DNA of 48,491 bases from SZUA-217 sp034658975 (lineage in GTDB: Bacteria; Actinomycetota; Acidimicrobiia; Spongiisociales; ZC4RG35): contig JAYEGJ010000175.1 in NCBI GenBank assembly GCA_034658975.1, positions 1 through 48,491 on the forward strand. The letters are read 5' to 3'. Every line of letters starts with the position of its first letter. The stretch's first letter is position 1. Positions 1 through 8,668 of this stretch are shown piece after piece. The translations under genes were made by a program, and so were the position numbers. Below the pieces are notes generated by a model, which saw only the letters and a program-made list of their open reading frames with translations, was not told the origin of the DNA and ran no database searches.

Positions 1-64
1 TATTTTCTTCTGATGTGACGATGGTCCGCCTGAACGATCTCAGGAATGGTACGAGTACGCCAAC

Positions 65-1066
65 ATGGAGGTTCGGGCCGCGCTCACCCTGACCCGGAGG
101 GCGGCCGACAACGAGATCGGCAACGCTCATGACCTCCTGGAACGCCTCCCGTCCGTCTGGCAAGCCCTCCATTCGGGCGCCATCGACATCCGCAAGGCCC
201 TGACCTTTGCACGTGGCACCGGCCACCTGGATGAATCTGATGCCAGAGATGTCGCCAATCGCGCCTTGACTGATGCACCGGATCAAACCACCGGACAGCT
301 ACGCGCCCGACTCCGCCGGTTGTGCATCGAGACCAACCCTGAAGACGCCAAGAAACGCACCAAGACCGCTGTTGAGGAGCGGCGCATGATCATCGAACCC
401 ACCGTCGACTGCACCGCAGACCTCCACGCCTGCGGGGCGCCGATCGACCGGGCCGCAGCCATCGGACGCCGAATCAACGGGTTCGCCCGAAGTCTCAAGA
501 ACTCCGGCGAAACCCGGACCATGGACCAGCTACGTATGGACGTCTTCTTGGACCTTCTCGAAGGAAACAAGATGGGCACAGTGGAGAGATCCCGGGGTGG
601 CGTCGTGATCCATGTCGGCCTCGAGACGTTGGCCGGGCTCTCCGAGTCGTCTGGGGATCTGGGCGGGTACGGCCCGGTTCAGGCCGACATTGCCCGTCAG
701 GTGGCCGCCGGCCAGCCCGACGCCGAGTGGCGCTTCGTGGTCACCGACGACGCGGGCAACGTGGCCCACACCGGAATCACGAGACGGCGGCCGACGGCCG
801 CTCAGAAACGCGAGGTTCTGGCCCGGTATCACACGTGCGTCTTCCCCGGATGCGCCGCACCCGCCGAGGACTGTGACATCGACCATATCGACCCCTTCGC
901 CGAAGGCGGCGAGACCTCGGTGCGCAATAACGCACCCGTCTGCGAGCCAGACCACTACGGAAGACATCAGGCCGGCTGGACCTACCGACGCCTGCCCGAC
1001 GGCCGACATGAATGGACCAGCCGTCTGGGTCACACCTACATCACCTGGGAGGACCATCCTCCCTGA
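65..1066 (+). CDS. DUF222 / HNH endonuclease-domain protein, 5' end lost or incomplete
   Basis: The first two thirds match the actinobacterial DUF222 (13E12-type) domain, with the typical segment ALTLTRRAAD at residues 6-15. The last 70 residues form an HNH nuclease fold with CVFPGCAAP, the DIDH motif and a following Asn and His (NNAPVC, DHYGRH). Family members normally carry about 80-100 more residues at the N-terminus. Here the frame stays open only back to base 14 and is closed by TGA at 11-13. Bases 14-64 still read like coding sequence (EWYEYAN directly before the ATG). The gene is therefore either disrupted by a stop or frameshift at the window edge, or starts at this ATG as a shortened protein. 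Such multicopy genes are common in actinobacteria and their role is unknown. Confidence 0.75.
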   Translation: MEVRAALTLTRRAADNEIGNAHDLLERLPSVWQALHSGAIDIRKALTFARGTGHLDESDARDVANRALTDAPDQTTGQLRARLRRLCIETNPEDAKKRTKTAVEERRMIIEPTVDCTADLHACGAPIDRAAAIGRRINGFARSLKNSGETRTMDQLRMDVFLDLLEGNKMGTVERSRGGVVIHVGLETLAGLSESSGDLGGYGPVQADIARQVAAGQPDAEWRFVVTDDAGNVAHTGITRRRPTAAQKREVLARYHTCVFPGCAAPAEDCDIDHIDPFAEGGETSVRNNAPVCEPDHYGRHQAGWTYRRLPDGRHEWTSRLGHTYITWEDHPP

Positions 1067-1165
1067 CAGGACTGACCCGGGGATCGTTCGTTAGCTGAGC
1101 CCATGTAAGGAAGCGCCCTGAGCCGGACACTTCTACTCCGAACGACCGAAAAGGAAGACGCTGCA

Positions 1166-2008
1166 ATGGGCCCTACACGAACACAGACGACGACATTCAC
1201 CGCGATTCTCGCGCTGGTCCTGGCAGCCTGCGCCGGTGCTGCCGCCGAAACAGACACCCCCACAACCAGCCCTGGTCAGGTGCCGACGACTGCTGCTGAG
1301 ATTGCGGCGACCACGACCACCACACTGCCGACAACCACCTCGTCGCCGTCCGAGGCCACGACCATTCCCAACAATCCAGCGGAGATCGTCGACCTCCAGG
1401 GCGTGGTAGGCAGGAGCATCAGTAGCGAGGGCTGGCTCGTGGAACCCGGACGATACGCGGAGACCCTCGAGACCGTTTCGCTCCAATTGAACATCACCGA
1501 GCCTCTCTCCTACTTCGAGACCCTCATGTTTGGACGCACCGGCACCAGGTACGAGTTGTTCGAGGTTGTGGTCCTCACTGACTTCGCGGGCATCATCCCC
1601 GCCGACCGGGTCGCCATCCACCCTGTGCATGGGGTGATCGTCCCCGATTACACCGTCGCTCTTCCCGACGATCTGAGCGATTGGCTGGAGAGCGTGCCAC
1701 AACTCGAAGTCGAAAATGCCGGCGAGGTCGTCGGAAATGACTTCACCGCTCGAGCCTGGGACATTCGTGTCGACGCATCTCAGGGAGAGACATTCGAATG
1801 CCAATTCGGAAACTGTGTGGCGACCTTTGTGCACGGCTCCGACGGGACACATGTGGTGGGCGACGAGTTCCAGTTCCGGGTTCGGGAGTTCAAAGGTGCC
1901 GGGTCGGGGGTCTATGGATTCATGCAGAGCAGTTCTGCATCGTTTGACGACACGCTCGCCATCGCCGAGATGCTGTTCAACGATCTGGAATTCAACACAT
2001 CTGGCTGA
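1166..2008 (+). CDS. Predicted lipoprotein with Thr-rich linker
   Basis: A signal peptide ends in the lipobox LAAC at about residues 19-22, so the protein should be lipid-anchored outside the membrane. Residues 30-70 are rich in Thr, Ser and Pro, a flexible wall-spanning linker. The remaining 200 residues are soluble and contain two Cys about 5 residues apart (CQFGNC), which could form a disulphide. I do not recognise the folded domain. The ATG has AAGGAAG nine bases upstream. The gene ends base-to-base against the convergent thiolase gene. Confidence 0.75.
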   Translation: MGPTRTQTTTFTAILALVLAACAGAAAETDTPTTSPGQVPTTAAEIAATTTTTLPTTTSSPSEATTIPNNPAEIVDLQGVVGRSISSEGWLVEPGRYAETLETVSLQLNITEPLSYFETLMFGRTGTRYELFEVVVLTDFAGIIPADRVAIHPVHGVIVPDYTVALPDDLSDWLESVPQLEVENAGEVVGNDFTARAWDIRVDASQGETFECQFGNCVATFVHGSDGTHVVGDEFQFRVREFKGAGSGVYGFMQSSSASFDDTLAIAEMLFNDLEFNTSG

Positions 2009-3175
2009 TCAGACCGCTAGACGCTCGACGATCATCGCCATGCCCTGTCCACCACCGACGCACATGGTTTCGAGCCCGTAGGTTCCGTCGAGTGTGCGGA
2101 GGTCGTTGAGCAGGGTGCCCATGATCCGGGCACCTGTCATCCCAAACGGGTGACCGAGAGCGATGGCACCGCCATGCGGGTTGAGCTTGTCCATGTCGAT
2201 GCCCAACTCGTCGGCGGACGCCAGAACCTGGGCAGCGAAAGCCTCGTTGATCTCGATCACGTCGATGTCGCCGAGAGACATCCCGGACTGCTCGAGCACC
2301 TTGCGTACGGCGAATACCGGCCCCATGCCCATGTACTCCGGGGCGAGACCCGCAACGGATGACGCGATGATCCTGGCCAGCGGGTCCAGGCCCAGTTCGG
2401 TGGCCCGATCCTCGGACATGACGAGGACGGCAGCGGCACCGTCATTGAGGGGACAGGAATTCCCGGCGGTAACGGTCCCCTCCGGGTCGAAAACGGGAGG
2501 CAAGGTCGCCAGTTTCTCCAGCGTCGTGTTGGGGCGGGGGCCATCGTCGTCGCTAATGACCCGGCCGTCCGGCACCTCAATCGGCGTGATCTCCCAATCG
2601 AAGAAGCCATTCTTCTGCGCCTCCACAGCACGATCCTGAGATCGCTTTCCGAATTCGTCTTGACGCTCCCGCGTGATCCCGTATTTCTTGGCAACGTTCT
2701 CGGCAGTGTTCCCCATCGGGATATAGACGTTGTTGATGAAATCGTCGCGACTCACGTCGATAAACCGCGGGTTGAGGTCCTCCATATCGAACCCCTTGCC
2801 ATACGTCCGGCTCACCGCCTCGGCACCGGCGGCAACGTAGGTGTCCCCCTCACCTTGTTTGATGGCGTGGAAAGCCATGCGGATAGTCTGCAACGAGGAC
2901 GCGCAGTAACGGTTCACGGTCGTCGCCGGCACACTGTCCGGCATGCCTCCAAGGAGCGCCGCGGGTCGTGCCATGTTGAAACTGTGTTCATGGTGAGTCA
3001 GCCCGCAGCCGACCATCACGTCTTCCACTGAGGCCCGGTCGACTTCGGGCACCTTCTCCATAAGGGCATTGATGGCGAATCCCGCCAGATCATCTGCCCT
3101 CACGTCGATCAGCGACCCCTTGTATGCCCGTCCGATGGGGGTCCGGGCCGTGGCGACGATTACTGCTTCAGACAT
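2009..3175 (-). CDS. Acetyl-CoA acyltransferase (thiolase)
   Basis: This 388-residue protein has the full thiolase signature set. The acyl-accepting Cys91 lies in NRYCASSLQ, the NEAFA motif is at about 310, His342 is in ALGHPFGMTGAR and the second catalytic Cys372 is in CVGGGQG. The enzyme would cleave 3-ketoacyl-CoA with CoA, or condense two acetyl-CoA, in the cytoplasm. The long acyl-CoA loop and overall length fit the degradative FadA group better than PhaA, but substrate length cannot be read from sequence. The start has AGGAAGTGG just upstream. No other beta-oxidation gene is adjacent; etfBA lies 20 kb away. Confidence 0.9.
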   Translation of the reverse strand: MSEAVIVATARTPIGRAYKGSLIDVRADDLAGFAINALMEKVPEVDRASVEDVMVGCGLTHHEHSFNMARPAALLGGMPDSVPATTVNRYCASSLQTIRMAFHAIKQGEGDTYVAAGAEAVSRTYGKGFDMEDLNPRFIDVSRDDFINNVYIPMGNTAENVAKKYGITRERQDEFGKRSQDRAVEAQKNGFFDWEITPIEVPDGRVISDDDGPRPNTTLEKLATLPPVFDPEGTVTAGNSCPLNDGAAAVLVMSEDRATELGLDPLARIIASSVAGLAPEYMGMGPVFAVRKVLEQSGMSLGDIDVIEINEAFAAQVLASADELGIDMDKLNPHGGAIALGHPFGMTGARIMGTLLNDLRTLDGTYGLETMCVGGGQGMAMIVERLAV

Positions 3176-3224
3176 CTTCCACTTCCTAGTGCTCTGGGAT
3201 TGCCCGCAAACCTAGTGGCCGCCG

Positions 3225-3230
3225 TACCCT
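3225..3230 (+). promoter_or_regulatory. Candidate -10 box (TACCCT) of a leaderless transcript
   Basis: TACCCT fits the actinobacterial TANNNT -10 pattern and lies 7 bases before the ATG at 3238. There is no ribosome-binding site between them, so transcription would start at or next to the start codon. TTGCCC at 3200-3205 could be a weak -35 with 19-base spacing. Confidence 0.35.
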
Positions 3231-3237
3231 TCCATAC

Positions 3238-4113
3238 ATGCGGGCCAAACTGACCATCGGAATGCTCATCGCCCTGTCTGTCGCTGCATGCAGTCCCAGC
3301 GGTGGACAAGCCGCGACTACGGCCACCGGAGCCGGCATCACGTCCACCACGTCCATCACGGCCTCCACAACCACCCTCCCCCTGGTCGCCGGTTGTGAGG
3401 AAGGTGGTGAATTCTTCGAGGGGGGTGGTCAGATCGGCTCGATCGATCATCCAGGCTCGGACAGCACGACGATCGGAACGATTTCATGGAACGCCGATAC
3501 GTCCTGTGAGACATTCACGATCTCATTCGTCACATCTGAAGGCGCCCCGCCCACTACTCCACCTACCGTCTCGGCCTTCTATGTTGGAGACTCCCCGATC
3601 GTCCGGTTGCACATGGACGTCGAAGGCACTGTCATCACCGACCAACTGGTGGAAACCCAGTTCGTGGATCGGCTCTACGTGATCAGGGCTTTGGACGGCG
3701 GCATGTTCATCGACCTCCACCTGGCTGCTCCTGCGCAGGCACGCATCGAGACCTCGAGTTCACCGGCCGAACTAATCGTCGATCTACAGCCCGGCCTCCT
3801 CGAGTACCCGGTGGCGGCCGCGGCCAGCGACATCGTCGTTGTCACCTCGCCTCTCGATTCCGCCGTCATCAGCGGTGAACTCTTGGTCGAGGGCTACTCC
3901 CGCACTTTCGAGGCCAACGTGATGATGATCGTGACCCAAGGGGCCGATGTTCTTGCCGAAACCTTCACCACGGCCGCTGACTGGGTCGAAACCTGGGGAG
4001 AGTTCCGGGCGACGCTCGCACTCGAACCCGGCGACTACTCCCTATTCGTTGGTGAGGAGAGTCCCGAGGACGGAAGCCTCGAAGGCTTGACTATCGATCT
4101 GATGATTCAGTGA
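3238..4113 (+). CDS. Predicted lipoprotein with AMIN-like and Gmad2-like domains
   Basis: The N-terminus is a lipoprotein signal with lipobox SVAAC at about residues 14-18, followed by a Thr/Ser-rich linker to residue 45. The middle (about 100-195) resembles the AMIN-like beta domain seen in secreted actinobacterial proteins, ending in LIVDLQPG. The C-terminal 90 residues resemble the Gmad2 immunoglobulin-like domain (start IVVVTSPLDSAVISGELLVEG). Both domain assignments are from remembered patterns. The likely location is the cell surface. The last 23 bases overlap the end of the convergent rimM gene. Confidence 0.7.
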   Translation: MRAKLTIGMLIALSVAACSPSGGQAATTATGAGITSTTSITASTTTLPLVAGCEEGGEFFEGGGQIGSIDHPGSDSTTIGTISWNADTSCETFTISFVTSEGAPPTTPPTVSAFYVGDSPIVRLHMDVEGTVITDQLVETQFVDRLYVIRALDGGMFIDLHLAAPAQARIETSSSPAELIVDLQPGLLEYPVAAAASDIVVVTSPLDSAVISGELLVEGYSRTFEANVMMIVTQGADVLAETFTTAADWVETWGEFRATLALEPGDYSLFVGEESPEDGSLEGLTIDLMIQ

Positions 4114-4603
4114 GGCCGTCGATCTCGACAACTTCGACGTAGCCCTCGTCGATATCCACCACGGGTACCAACTCGTTGACGAACGGCACTTCGAACACCA
4201 GTCCGTCCCTGTCGACGACGAGGCGATCCTGACCCGGGCCGTGAGCCACTCCGACAACGGTACCCCCGCCGGGCCGGACTGCCAGCCCGGTGAGTTGGTC
4301 GGGCCAGAACTCGCCCTCACTCAACTCGCGCCGGGAAGCGACCATGACGTCGAGGTTCCTTATCTTTTCTGCCCCGTCGCGGTTGGTGACTTCTTTGAAG
4401 GCGACCTGGTGACCCTTGTCAGCGCGACGAACCGCCCGCACAACGTGCGGACGGTCCTGAATGTGAACGATCGATCCGATCTCGAAGTAGACGAGATCTT
4501 CGGGCTCTACGTAGAGCCCCAGGAATCCGTCCAGGCCATGGGGGCGACCAAGTCTCCCCGCCCTGACCGAAGCGGACTCAGTCGAGGAATTCGACTCCGG
4601 CAG
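4091..4603 (-). CDS. rimM: Ribosome maturation factor RimM, probable CTG start
   Basis: The protein has the RimM hallmark GRLGRPHGLDG near its N-terminus, then the tRNA-like N domain and a PRC-barrel ending in VPFVNELVPVVDIDEGYVEV. RimM binds the 30S head and S19 during maturation. No ATG, GTG or TTG lies in frame between the start of the RimM homology and an ATG at 4693, which would overlap khpA by 116 bases and add 30 unrelated residues. CTG at 4603 gives 170 residues, close to the family length, and is preceded five bases upstream by AGGAAGAAGG, which also codes inside khpA. I therefore place the start there with moderate confidence. trmD does not follow: the gene runs into a convergent lipoprotein gene. 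Confidence 0.8.
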   Translation of the reverse strand: MPESNSSTESASVRAGRLGRPHGLDGFLGLYVEPEDLVYFEIGSIVHIQDRPHVVRAVRRADKGHQVAFKEVTNRDGAEKIRNLDVMVASRRELSEGEFWPDQLTGLAVRPGGGTVVGVAHGPGQDRLVVDRDGLVFEVPFVNELVPVVDIDEGYVEVVEIDGLTESSDR

Positions 4604-4829
4604 AGATGCCTTCTTCCTCGCCCGCAGCACTCGCGGCGGCGCGGATCGCCTTGGCGACCCGGCCCCGTCTGCCGATAACGCGACCCATGTCACCCTTTGC
4701 TGTGCGAACCTCGGCGACTACTTCGCTCGGCCCTTGCTCAACAATGGTCACAACGACCTCTTCCGGCTCGTCGACGATGCTTTTGACGACATAGCCAACG
4801 ACCCTTTCGACAATGTCTCCCTGAGCCAA
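4578..4829 (-). CDS. khpA: KH-domain RNA-binding protein KhpA
   Basis: This 83-residue protein is a single type II KH domain with the GxxG loop in VIGRRGRVAKAI at about residues 53-64. KhpA proteins bind RNA, often with KhpB, and act in cell-size control and sRNA or ribosome processes. The place between rpsP and rimM is the standard actinobacterial and firmicute position. Two bases separate it from rpsP. Its 3' end overlaps the probable rimM start region. Confidence 0.92.
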   Translation of the reverse strand: MAQGDIVERVVGYVVKSIVDEPEEVVVTIVEQGPSEVVAEVRTAKGDMGRVIGRRGRVAKAIRAAASAAGEEEGISAGVEFLD

Positions 4830-4831
4830 AA

Positions 4832-5155
4832 CTATTCCTCCTCGGAGACGGCGTCTTCGGAGTCTTTTTCGACCCCGACGACATGGATACCGCCGGTCTG
4901 GACTTTCATGGTGTTCAACGCACCGGAAATATTCAGAAGCTTCTCAACCGTCTCGCTCGGCTGCGCGCCCTTAGACAACCAGTCGGCAGCTTTGTCGTTG
5001 TCGATCTCGACAAGCGACGGATCATGGAGCGGCTCATAGCGCCCTATTTGCTCGATATATCGACCGTCGCGCGGAGCGCGACCATCCACGACAACCACGC
5101 GGTACACGGGCTGCTTCTTCTTGCCCATCCGCATCAGTCTCATCCTGACAGCCAT
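4832..5155 (-). CDS. rpsP: 30S ribosomal protein S16
   Basis: The sequence from MAVRMRLMRMGKKKQP through the DGRYIEQIGRYEP segment and the DWLSKGAQPSETV helix is diagnostic of S16. The acidic tail rich in Glu is typical of actinobacterial versions. ATG at 5155 is preferred over an adjacent TTG at 5158 because it aligns with the family start and has GAGGTG six bases upstream. It follows ffh after 18 bases and is probably cotranscribed with ffh, khpA and rimM. Confidence 0.95.
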   Translation of the reverse strand: MAVRMRLMRMGKKKQPVYRVVVVDGRAPRDGRYIEQIGRYEPLHDPSLVEIDNDKAADWLSKGAQPSETVEKLLNISGALNTMKVQTGGIHVVGVEKDSEDAVSEEE

Positions 5156-5173
5156 CAATTCACCTCTTGCTGT

Positions 5174-6508
5174 TCACTTCTTATAGGGCTGCGCACTCAT
5201 CAGGCCTTCCAGGGATGGCATGCCCCGACCTCCGGCCAGCGTCTTCATCATCTTCTGTGCATCGGCGAACTGCTTGAGCACCCGATTCACGTCCTGGGGC
5301 CTGGTGCCCGATCCGGACGCGATTCGCCGCTTTCGGCTTCCGCCGATGATCTTGGGGTTCCGGCGCTCGTCTGGCGTCATCGATTGGATAACAGCTTCGA
5401 CTCTCTTGAGGTCGCGATCATCAATGTCGACCTCGCGTAGGAGCGATCCGGAGCCAGGGAGCATAGCAAGGATGTCCTTCAGAGGCCCCATCGACTTCAT
5501 CGTTTGAAACTGGGCGAGGAAGTCTTCGAGGGTGAACTCACCCTTTTGAAGCTTCAGAGCAGCCTTCTCGGCTTCTTCTTCATCGAAGGCAACCTCTGCC
5601 TTCTCGATCAGGGTGAGGACATCCCCCATTCCGAGGATGCGGGACGCCATGCGCTCGGGGTGAAAGACCTCGAGGTCGTCGAGGCCCTCGCCCACACCGG
5701 CGAACTTCACCGGTGCGCCGGTCACCTCCCTCACCGAGATGGCGGCACCGCCCCGGGCGTCACCGTCGAGCTTGGACAGCACGACACCGGTGAGGCCTAC
5801 CTGGGACTGGAAGCCTCCGGCGACGTTGACCGCGTCCTGGCCGGTCATCGCATCGACCACCAGCAAGACCTCATCCGGGTTGGCCACCTTGCGAACGCTT
5901 TCGAGCTCCTTCATCAGGTCGGTGTCGATCTGGAGACGGCCCGCCGTGTCAACGATGACAACGTCGTGGCCGGATTTCGTTGCGTCCCTCATCGCCGACT
6001 TAACGAGTTTGGGAGCCTTGCCCTTGCGGTCCACGTAGACGGGCACGTCGATCCGCTTTCCGAGTTTCTCCAGTTGGTCGATGGCGGCCGGTCGCTGGAG
6101 ATCGGCAGCAACCAGCAACGGATTCCTGCCCTGACTCTTGAGAAGCTTGGCGAGCTTGGCAGCCGAAGTGGTCTTGCCCGAACCCTGAAGCCCGACCATG
6201 AGAATGATCAGCGGTGGTGCGGTCTTGGCCAACTCGGCGGTTTCGGAGCCGAGCGTTGCCACGAGTTCTTCGTGCACGATCTTGATCACCTGCTGGCCGG
6301 GGGTGATCGACCTGGCGACGTCCTCTCCCATTGCACGTTCCTTGACGCGACCAAGAAAGGCCTTGACCACCTTGACATTGACATCGGCCTCGAGGAGAGC
6401 GAGGCGAACTTCGCGCAGGGCCTGGTCGATGTCCTTCTCGGATAGCTTGCCTTTTCCTCGCAAGCCAGAGAACACCGACTCGAATCGCTGTGTGAGCGTG
6501 TCAAACAT
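5174..6508 (-). CDS. ffh: Signal recognition particle protein Ffh
   Basis: This SRP54 GTPase pairs with 4.5S RNA to deliver nascent membrane proteins to FtsY. The N domain covers residues 1-95. The G domain has the P-loop GLQGSGKT at 106-113, then DTAGR and SKLDGDARGG. The methionine-containing M domain begins near 300 and includes the SRP-RNA-binding SGSGTRPQDVNRVLKQF segment. The length of 444 is normal. A TAACCT box lies 9 bases before the ATG with no ribosome-binding site. Its receptor, ftsY, is also in this window. Confidence 0.97.
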   Translation of the reverse strand: MFDTLTQRFESVFSGLRGKGKLSEKDIDQALREVRLALLEADVNVKVVKAFLGRVKERAMGEDVARSITPGQQVIKIVHEELVATLGSETAELAKTAPPLIILMVGLQGSGKTTSAAKLAKLLKSQGRNPLLVAADLQRPAAIDQLEKLGKRIDVPVYVDRKGKAPKLVKSAMRDATKSGHDVVIVDTAGRLQIDTDLMKELESVRKVANPDEVLLVVDAMTGQDAVNVAGGFQSQVGLTGVVLSKLDGDARGGAAISVREVTGAPVKFAGVGEGLDDLEVFHPERMASRILGMGDVLTLIEKAEVAFDEEEAEKAALKLQKGEFTLEDFLAQFQTMKSMGPLKDILAMLPGSGSLLREVDIDDRDLKRVEAVIQSMTPDERRNPKIIGGSRKRRIASGSGTRPQDVNRVLKQFADAQKMMKTLAGGRGMPSLEGLMSAQPYKK

Positions 6509-6517
6509 GAGCGCTCT

Positions 6518-6590
6518 AGGTTATGCCCGATGGCTCACCAAGTAGACACCGTCACATCCAACTCCCTCAGCGAGCTTGAGCATTTAACCT
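6518..6590. promoter_or_regulatory. Divergent promoter region between ffh and coxD, two TAACCT boxes
   Basis: TAACCT occurs once on each strand pointing outward: on the minus strand at 6523-6518, nine bases before the ffh ATG, and on the plus strand at 6585-6590, seven bases before the coxD GTG. Both fit the leaderless TANNNT arrangement. I see no convincing -35 elements and no clear operator between them. Confidence 0.4.
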
Positions 6591-6597
6591 GTCTCCC

Positions 6598-7476
6598 GTG
6601 ATCCCATCGACCATTGAAAACCTGGCGGACGCACTCGACGAGCAGAGTTACTTCTCCCAGGAAGACCTCACCGTGTCCATTCACCTCGCTCTCCAACTGG
6701 GAAGGCCCCTATTCCTCGAGGGCGAAGCAGGAGTGGGCAAGACCGAGGTGGCCAAGGTCCTCTCCCGCATGTCGGGCGAGCCTCTGATCCGATTGCAGTG
6801 CTACGAGGGGCTCGACGTCGGCCAGGCGTTGTACGAGTGGGATTACGCACGCCAGATGATGGAGATCCGTCTCCTCGAGGCCCGCGGCGAGGGTTCGGGG
6901 GCCAAAGCCAGGGACATCATGAGCCGCGAGTTCCTCATCGCCCGTCCGCTCCTCCAGGCCATCGAAGCCGCCAAGGACGGACGCAGGCCTGTCTTGCTGA
7001 TCGACGAACTCGATCGCGCAGACGAGGAATTCGAGGCATTCCTGCTCGAATTGCTCTCCGACTTCCAGGTCACCATCCCCGAGGTGGGGACCATCGCGGC
7101 GGAAACACCGCCCATCGTGATCCTCACATCGAATCGCACACGTGAGATCCACGACGCTCTGAAGCGCCGATGCATCTACCACTGGATCGACTACCCGACA
7201 CCCGCCCTGGAAGCGGCAATCGTTGCCCGCAAGGTGCCTGGCATCGAGGCCGAACTCGCCAACAGCCTCGCCGCGGCGATGGTCCGCCTGCGCGAGATGG
7301 ATCTCTTCAAACCACCCGGCGTGGCAGAGACGCTCGACTGGGCCGAATCGATCCAACTGCTCCATGACGGCCAACTGACGCCTGACCTCGCCGACAAGAC
7401 CCTCGGCGTCGTCCTCAAATACAAGGACGACATCGAAGCCGTCCGAAGAGCCGGAGTCGAAGCCCTCACATCGTGA
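6598..7476 (+). CDS. coxD: MoxR-type AAA+ ATPase CoxD of the CO dehydrogenase cluster
   Basis: This MoxR-family ATPase has Walker A GEAGVGKT at 42-49, Walker B VLLIDELDRAD at about 132-142 and the sensor region ILTSNRTREIHDALKRRC. In Oligotropha, CoxD is a membrane-associated AAA+ chaperone required to complete the [CuSMoO2] active site. The start is GTG, seven bases after a TAACCT box, and no ATG fits better. It overlaps coxE by four bases (GTGA), so the two are translationally coupled. Placing coxD and coxE before coxMSL differs from the Oligotropha order, where they follow it. Confidence 0.88.
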   Translation: MIPSTIENLADALDEQSYFSQEDLTVSIHLALQLGRPLFLEGEAGVGKTEVAKVLSRMSGEPLIRLQCYEGLDVGQALYEWDYARQMMEIRLLEARGEGSGAKARDIMSREFLIARPLLQAIEAAKDGRRPVLLIDELDRADEEFEAFLLELLSDFQVTIPEVGTIAAETPPIVILTSNRTREIHDALKRRCIYHWIDYPTPALEAAIVARKVPGIEAELANSLAAAMVRLREMDLFKPPGVAETLDWAESIQLLHDGQLTPDLADKTLGVVLKYKDDIEAVRRAGVEALTS

Positions 7477-8609
7477 GTGCCGGGCCCGTTCGCGACATCG
7501 CAAGCTTCGCCGAAGCGCTGCGTGGGCGGGGGATGACAGTCACTCCGGACCAGATGTCCGACATGGCACGTTCGCTCACAATCGTGAACGCGGCCGATGA
7601 GAACCATGTCTACGCGGCCTTTCGGGCGCTTTCCATCACCGACCCGAATCACCGCATTCCGTTCGATGAGGAGTTCCGTCGCTTCTTCTACGGCGCCGTC
7701 GCCAAGCCATTCGGAGCGGAACAGCATTCGAGGCTCGCCTCCAGCTCGGCGGTCAAGCCAATCATCCAGTCGATGAGTGAGCAGGCGCTGGAGGACCTGG
7801 ACTCTCAAGTGGGGGCGTCGGCTGTGGAGAACGTCGCCGAGCGCGATTTCAGGGATCTCGACGAAAACGACCTGGCCGAGGCGCGCAGGCTGGTGATGTC
7901 GATGATGTGGCAGCCGACCGACGTGCGGACCCGTAGATGGCTTGCCGATTCGACCGGGAAACGGCCGGATCCCCGACGGACCCTTCGGGGTGCGGTCGGC
8001 CCCGAGGGCGACCTCCTTCGTCTGGAGATGCGGAAGAGGCGCACCCGCCAGAGGCCCCTGATTCTCATCGCCGATATCTCAGGGTCGATGGAGCGCTACG
8101 CCGACATGTTCCTGGTGTTCGCCCACGCCGCAGGGGCCAGGGTTCGTCACCTCGAAGCCTTCACCTTCTCGACTCACCTCACCCGGATCACCGACGAGAT
8201 ATCGAGGCGAAGCGCCGTGGACGCCTTGACCCGCATCAATCGGACCGTGACCGACTGGTCGGGCGGCACGAAGATCGGTGAAGCGCTCGAGGAGTGGAAC
8301 CGCAAGTGGAGCCGTCGGATGGCTAGGGGTGGGCCGGTCGTCCTGATTCTCTCCGACGGTTGGGATTGCGGCGACCCGAAACTCCTGTCCGAGGAGATGG
8401 GACGCCTGTCCCGATCGGTTCACAAAGTGATCTGGCTCAATCCTCTCGCGGCCAGAGCCGACTACAGGCCGGCAACCCGCGGAATGAAGGCGATCCTCCC
8501 CCACATCGATCACCTGCTGCCAGCCGCCAGCGTGCATGACCTCCGCGGAGTGGTTCGCATCCTCGAATCGATCGCCGGCCCCTATTCGAAACTGTCGGCA
8601 ACCCGGTAA
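7473..8609 (+). CDS. coxE: VWA-domain protein CoxE
   Basis: The C-terminal half is a von Willebrand factor A domain with the metal-site motif DISGS at 201-205, a Thr in the TDWSGGTKIG segment and the later Asp in ILSDGWDCG. This matches the CoxE family, the partner of the CoxD ATPase in maturing the CO dehydrogenase cofactor. The N-terminal 190 residues are helical and charged. The start is GTG overlapping the coxD stop. Fifty-nine bases separate it from coxM. Confidence 0.87.
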   Translation: MSAGPVRDIASFAEALRGRGMTVTPDQMSDMARSLTIVNAADENHVYAAFRALSITDPNHRIPFDEEFRRFFYGAVAKPFGAEQHSRLASSSAVKPIIQSMSEQALEDLDSQVGASAVENVAERDFRDLDENDLAEARRLVMSMMWQPTDVRTRRWLADSTGKRPDPRRTLRGAVGPEGDLLRLEMRKRRTRQRPLILIADISGSMERYADMFLVFAHAAGARVRHLEAFTFSTHLTRITDEISRRSAVDALTRINRTVTDWSGGTKIGEALEEWNRKWSRRMARGGPVVLILSDGWDCGDPKLLSEEMGRLSRSVHKVIWLNPLAARADYRPATRGMKAILPHIDHLLPAASVHDLRGVVRILESIAGPYSKLSATR

Positions 8610-8668
8610 TCGACGACGCGCTCCATGCGCTGCTGATAGGTTCGGGGTCCCCGCCAACAGGAGTAGTG

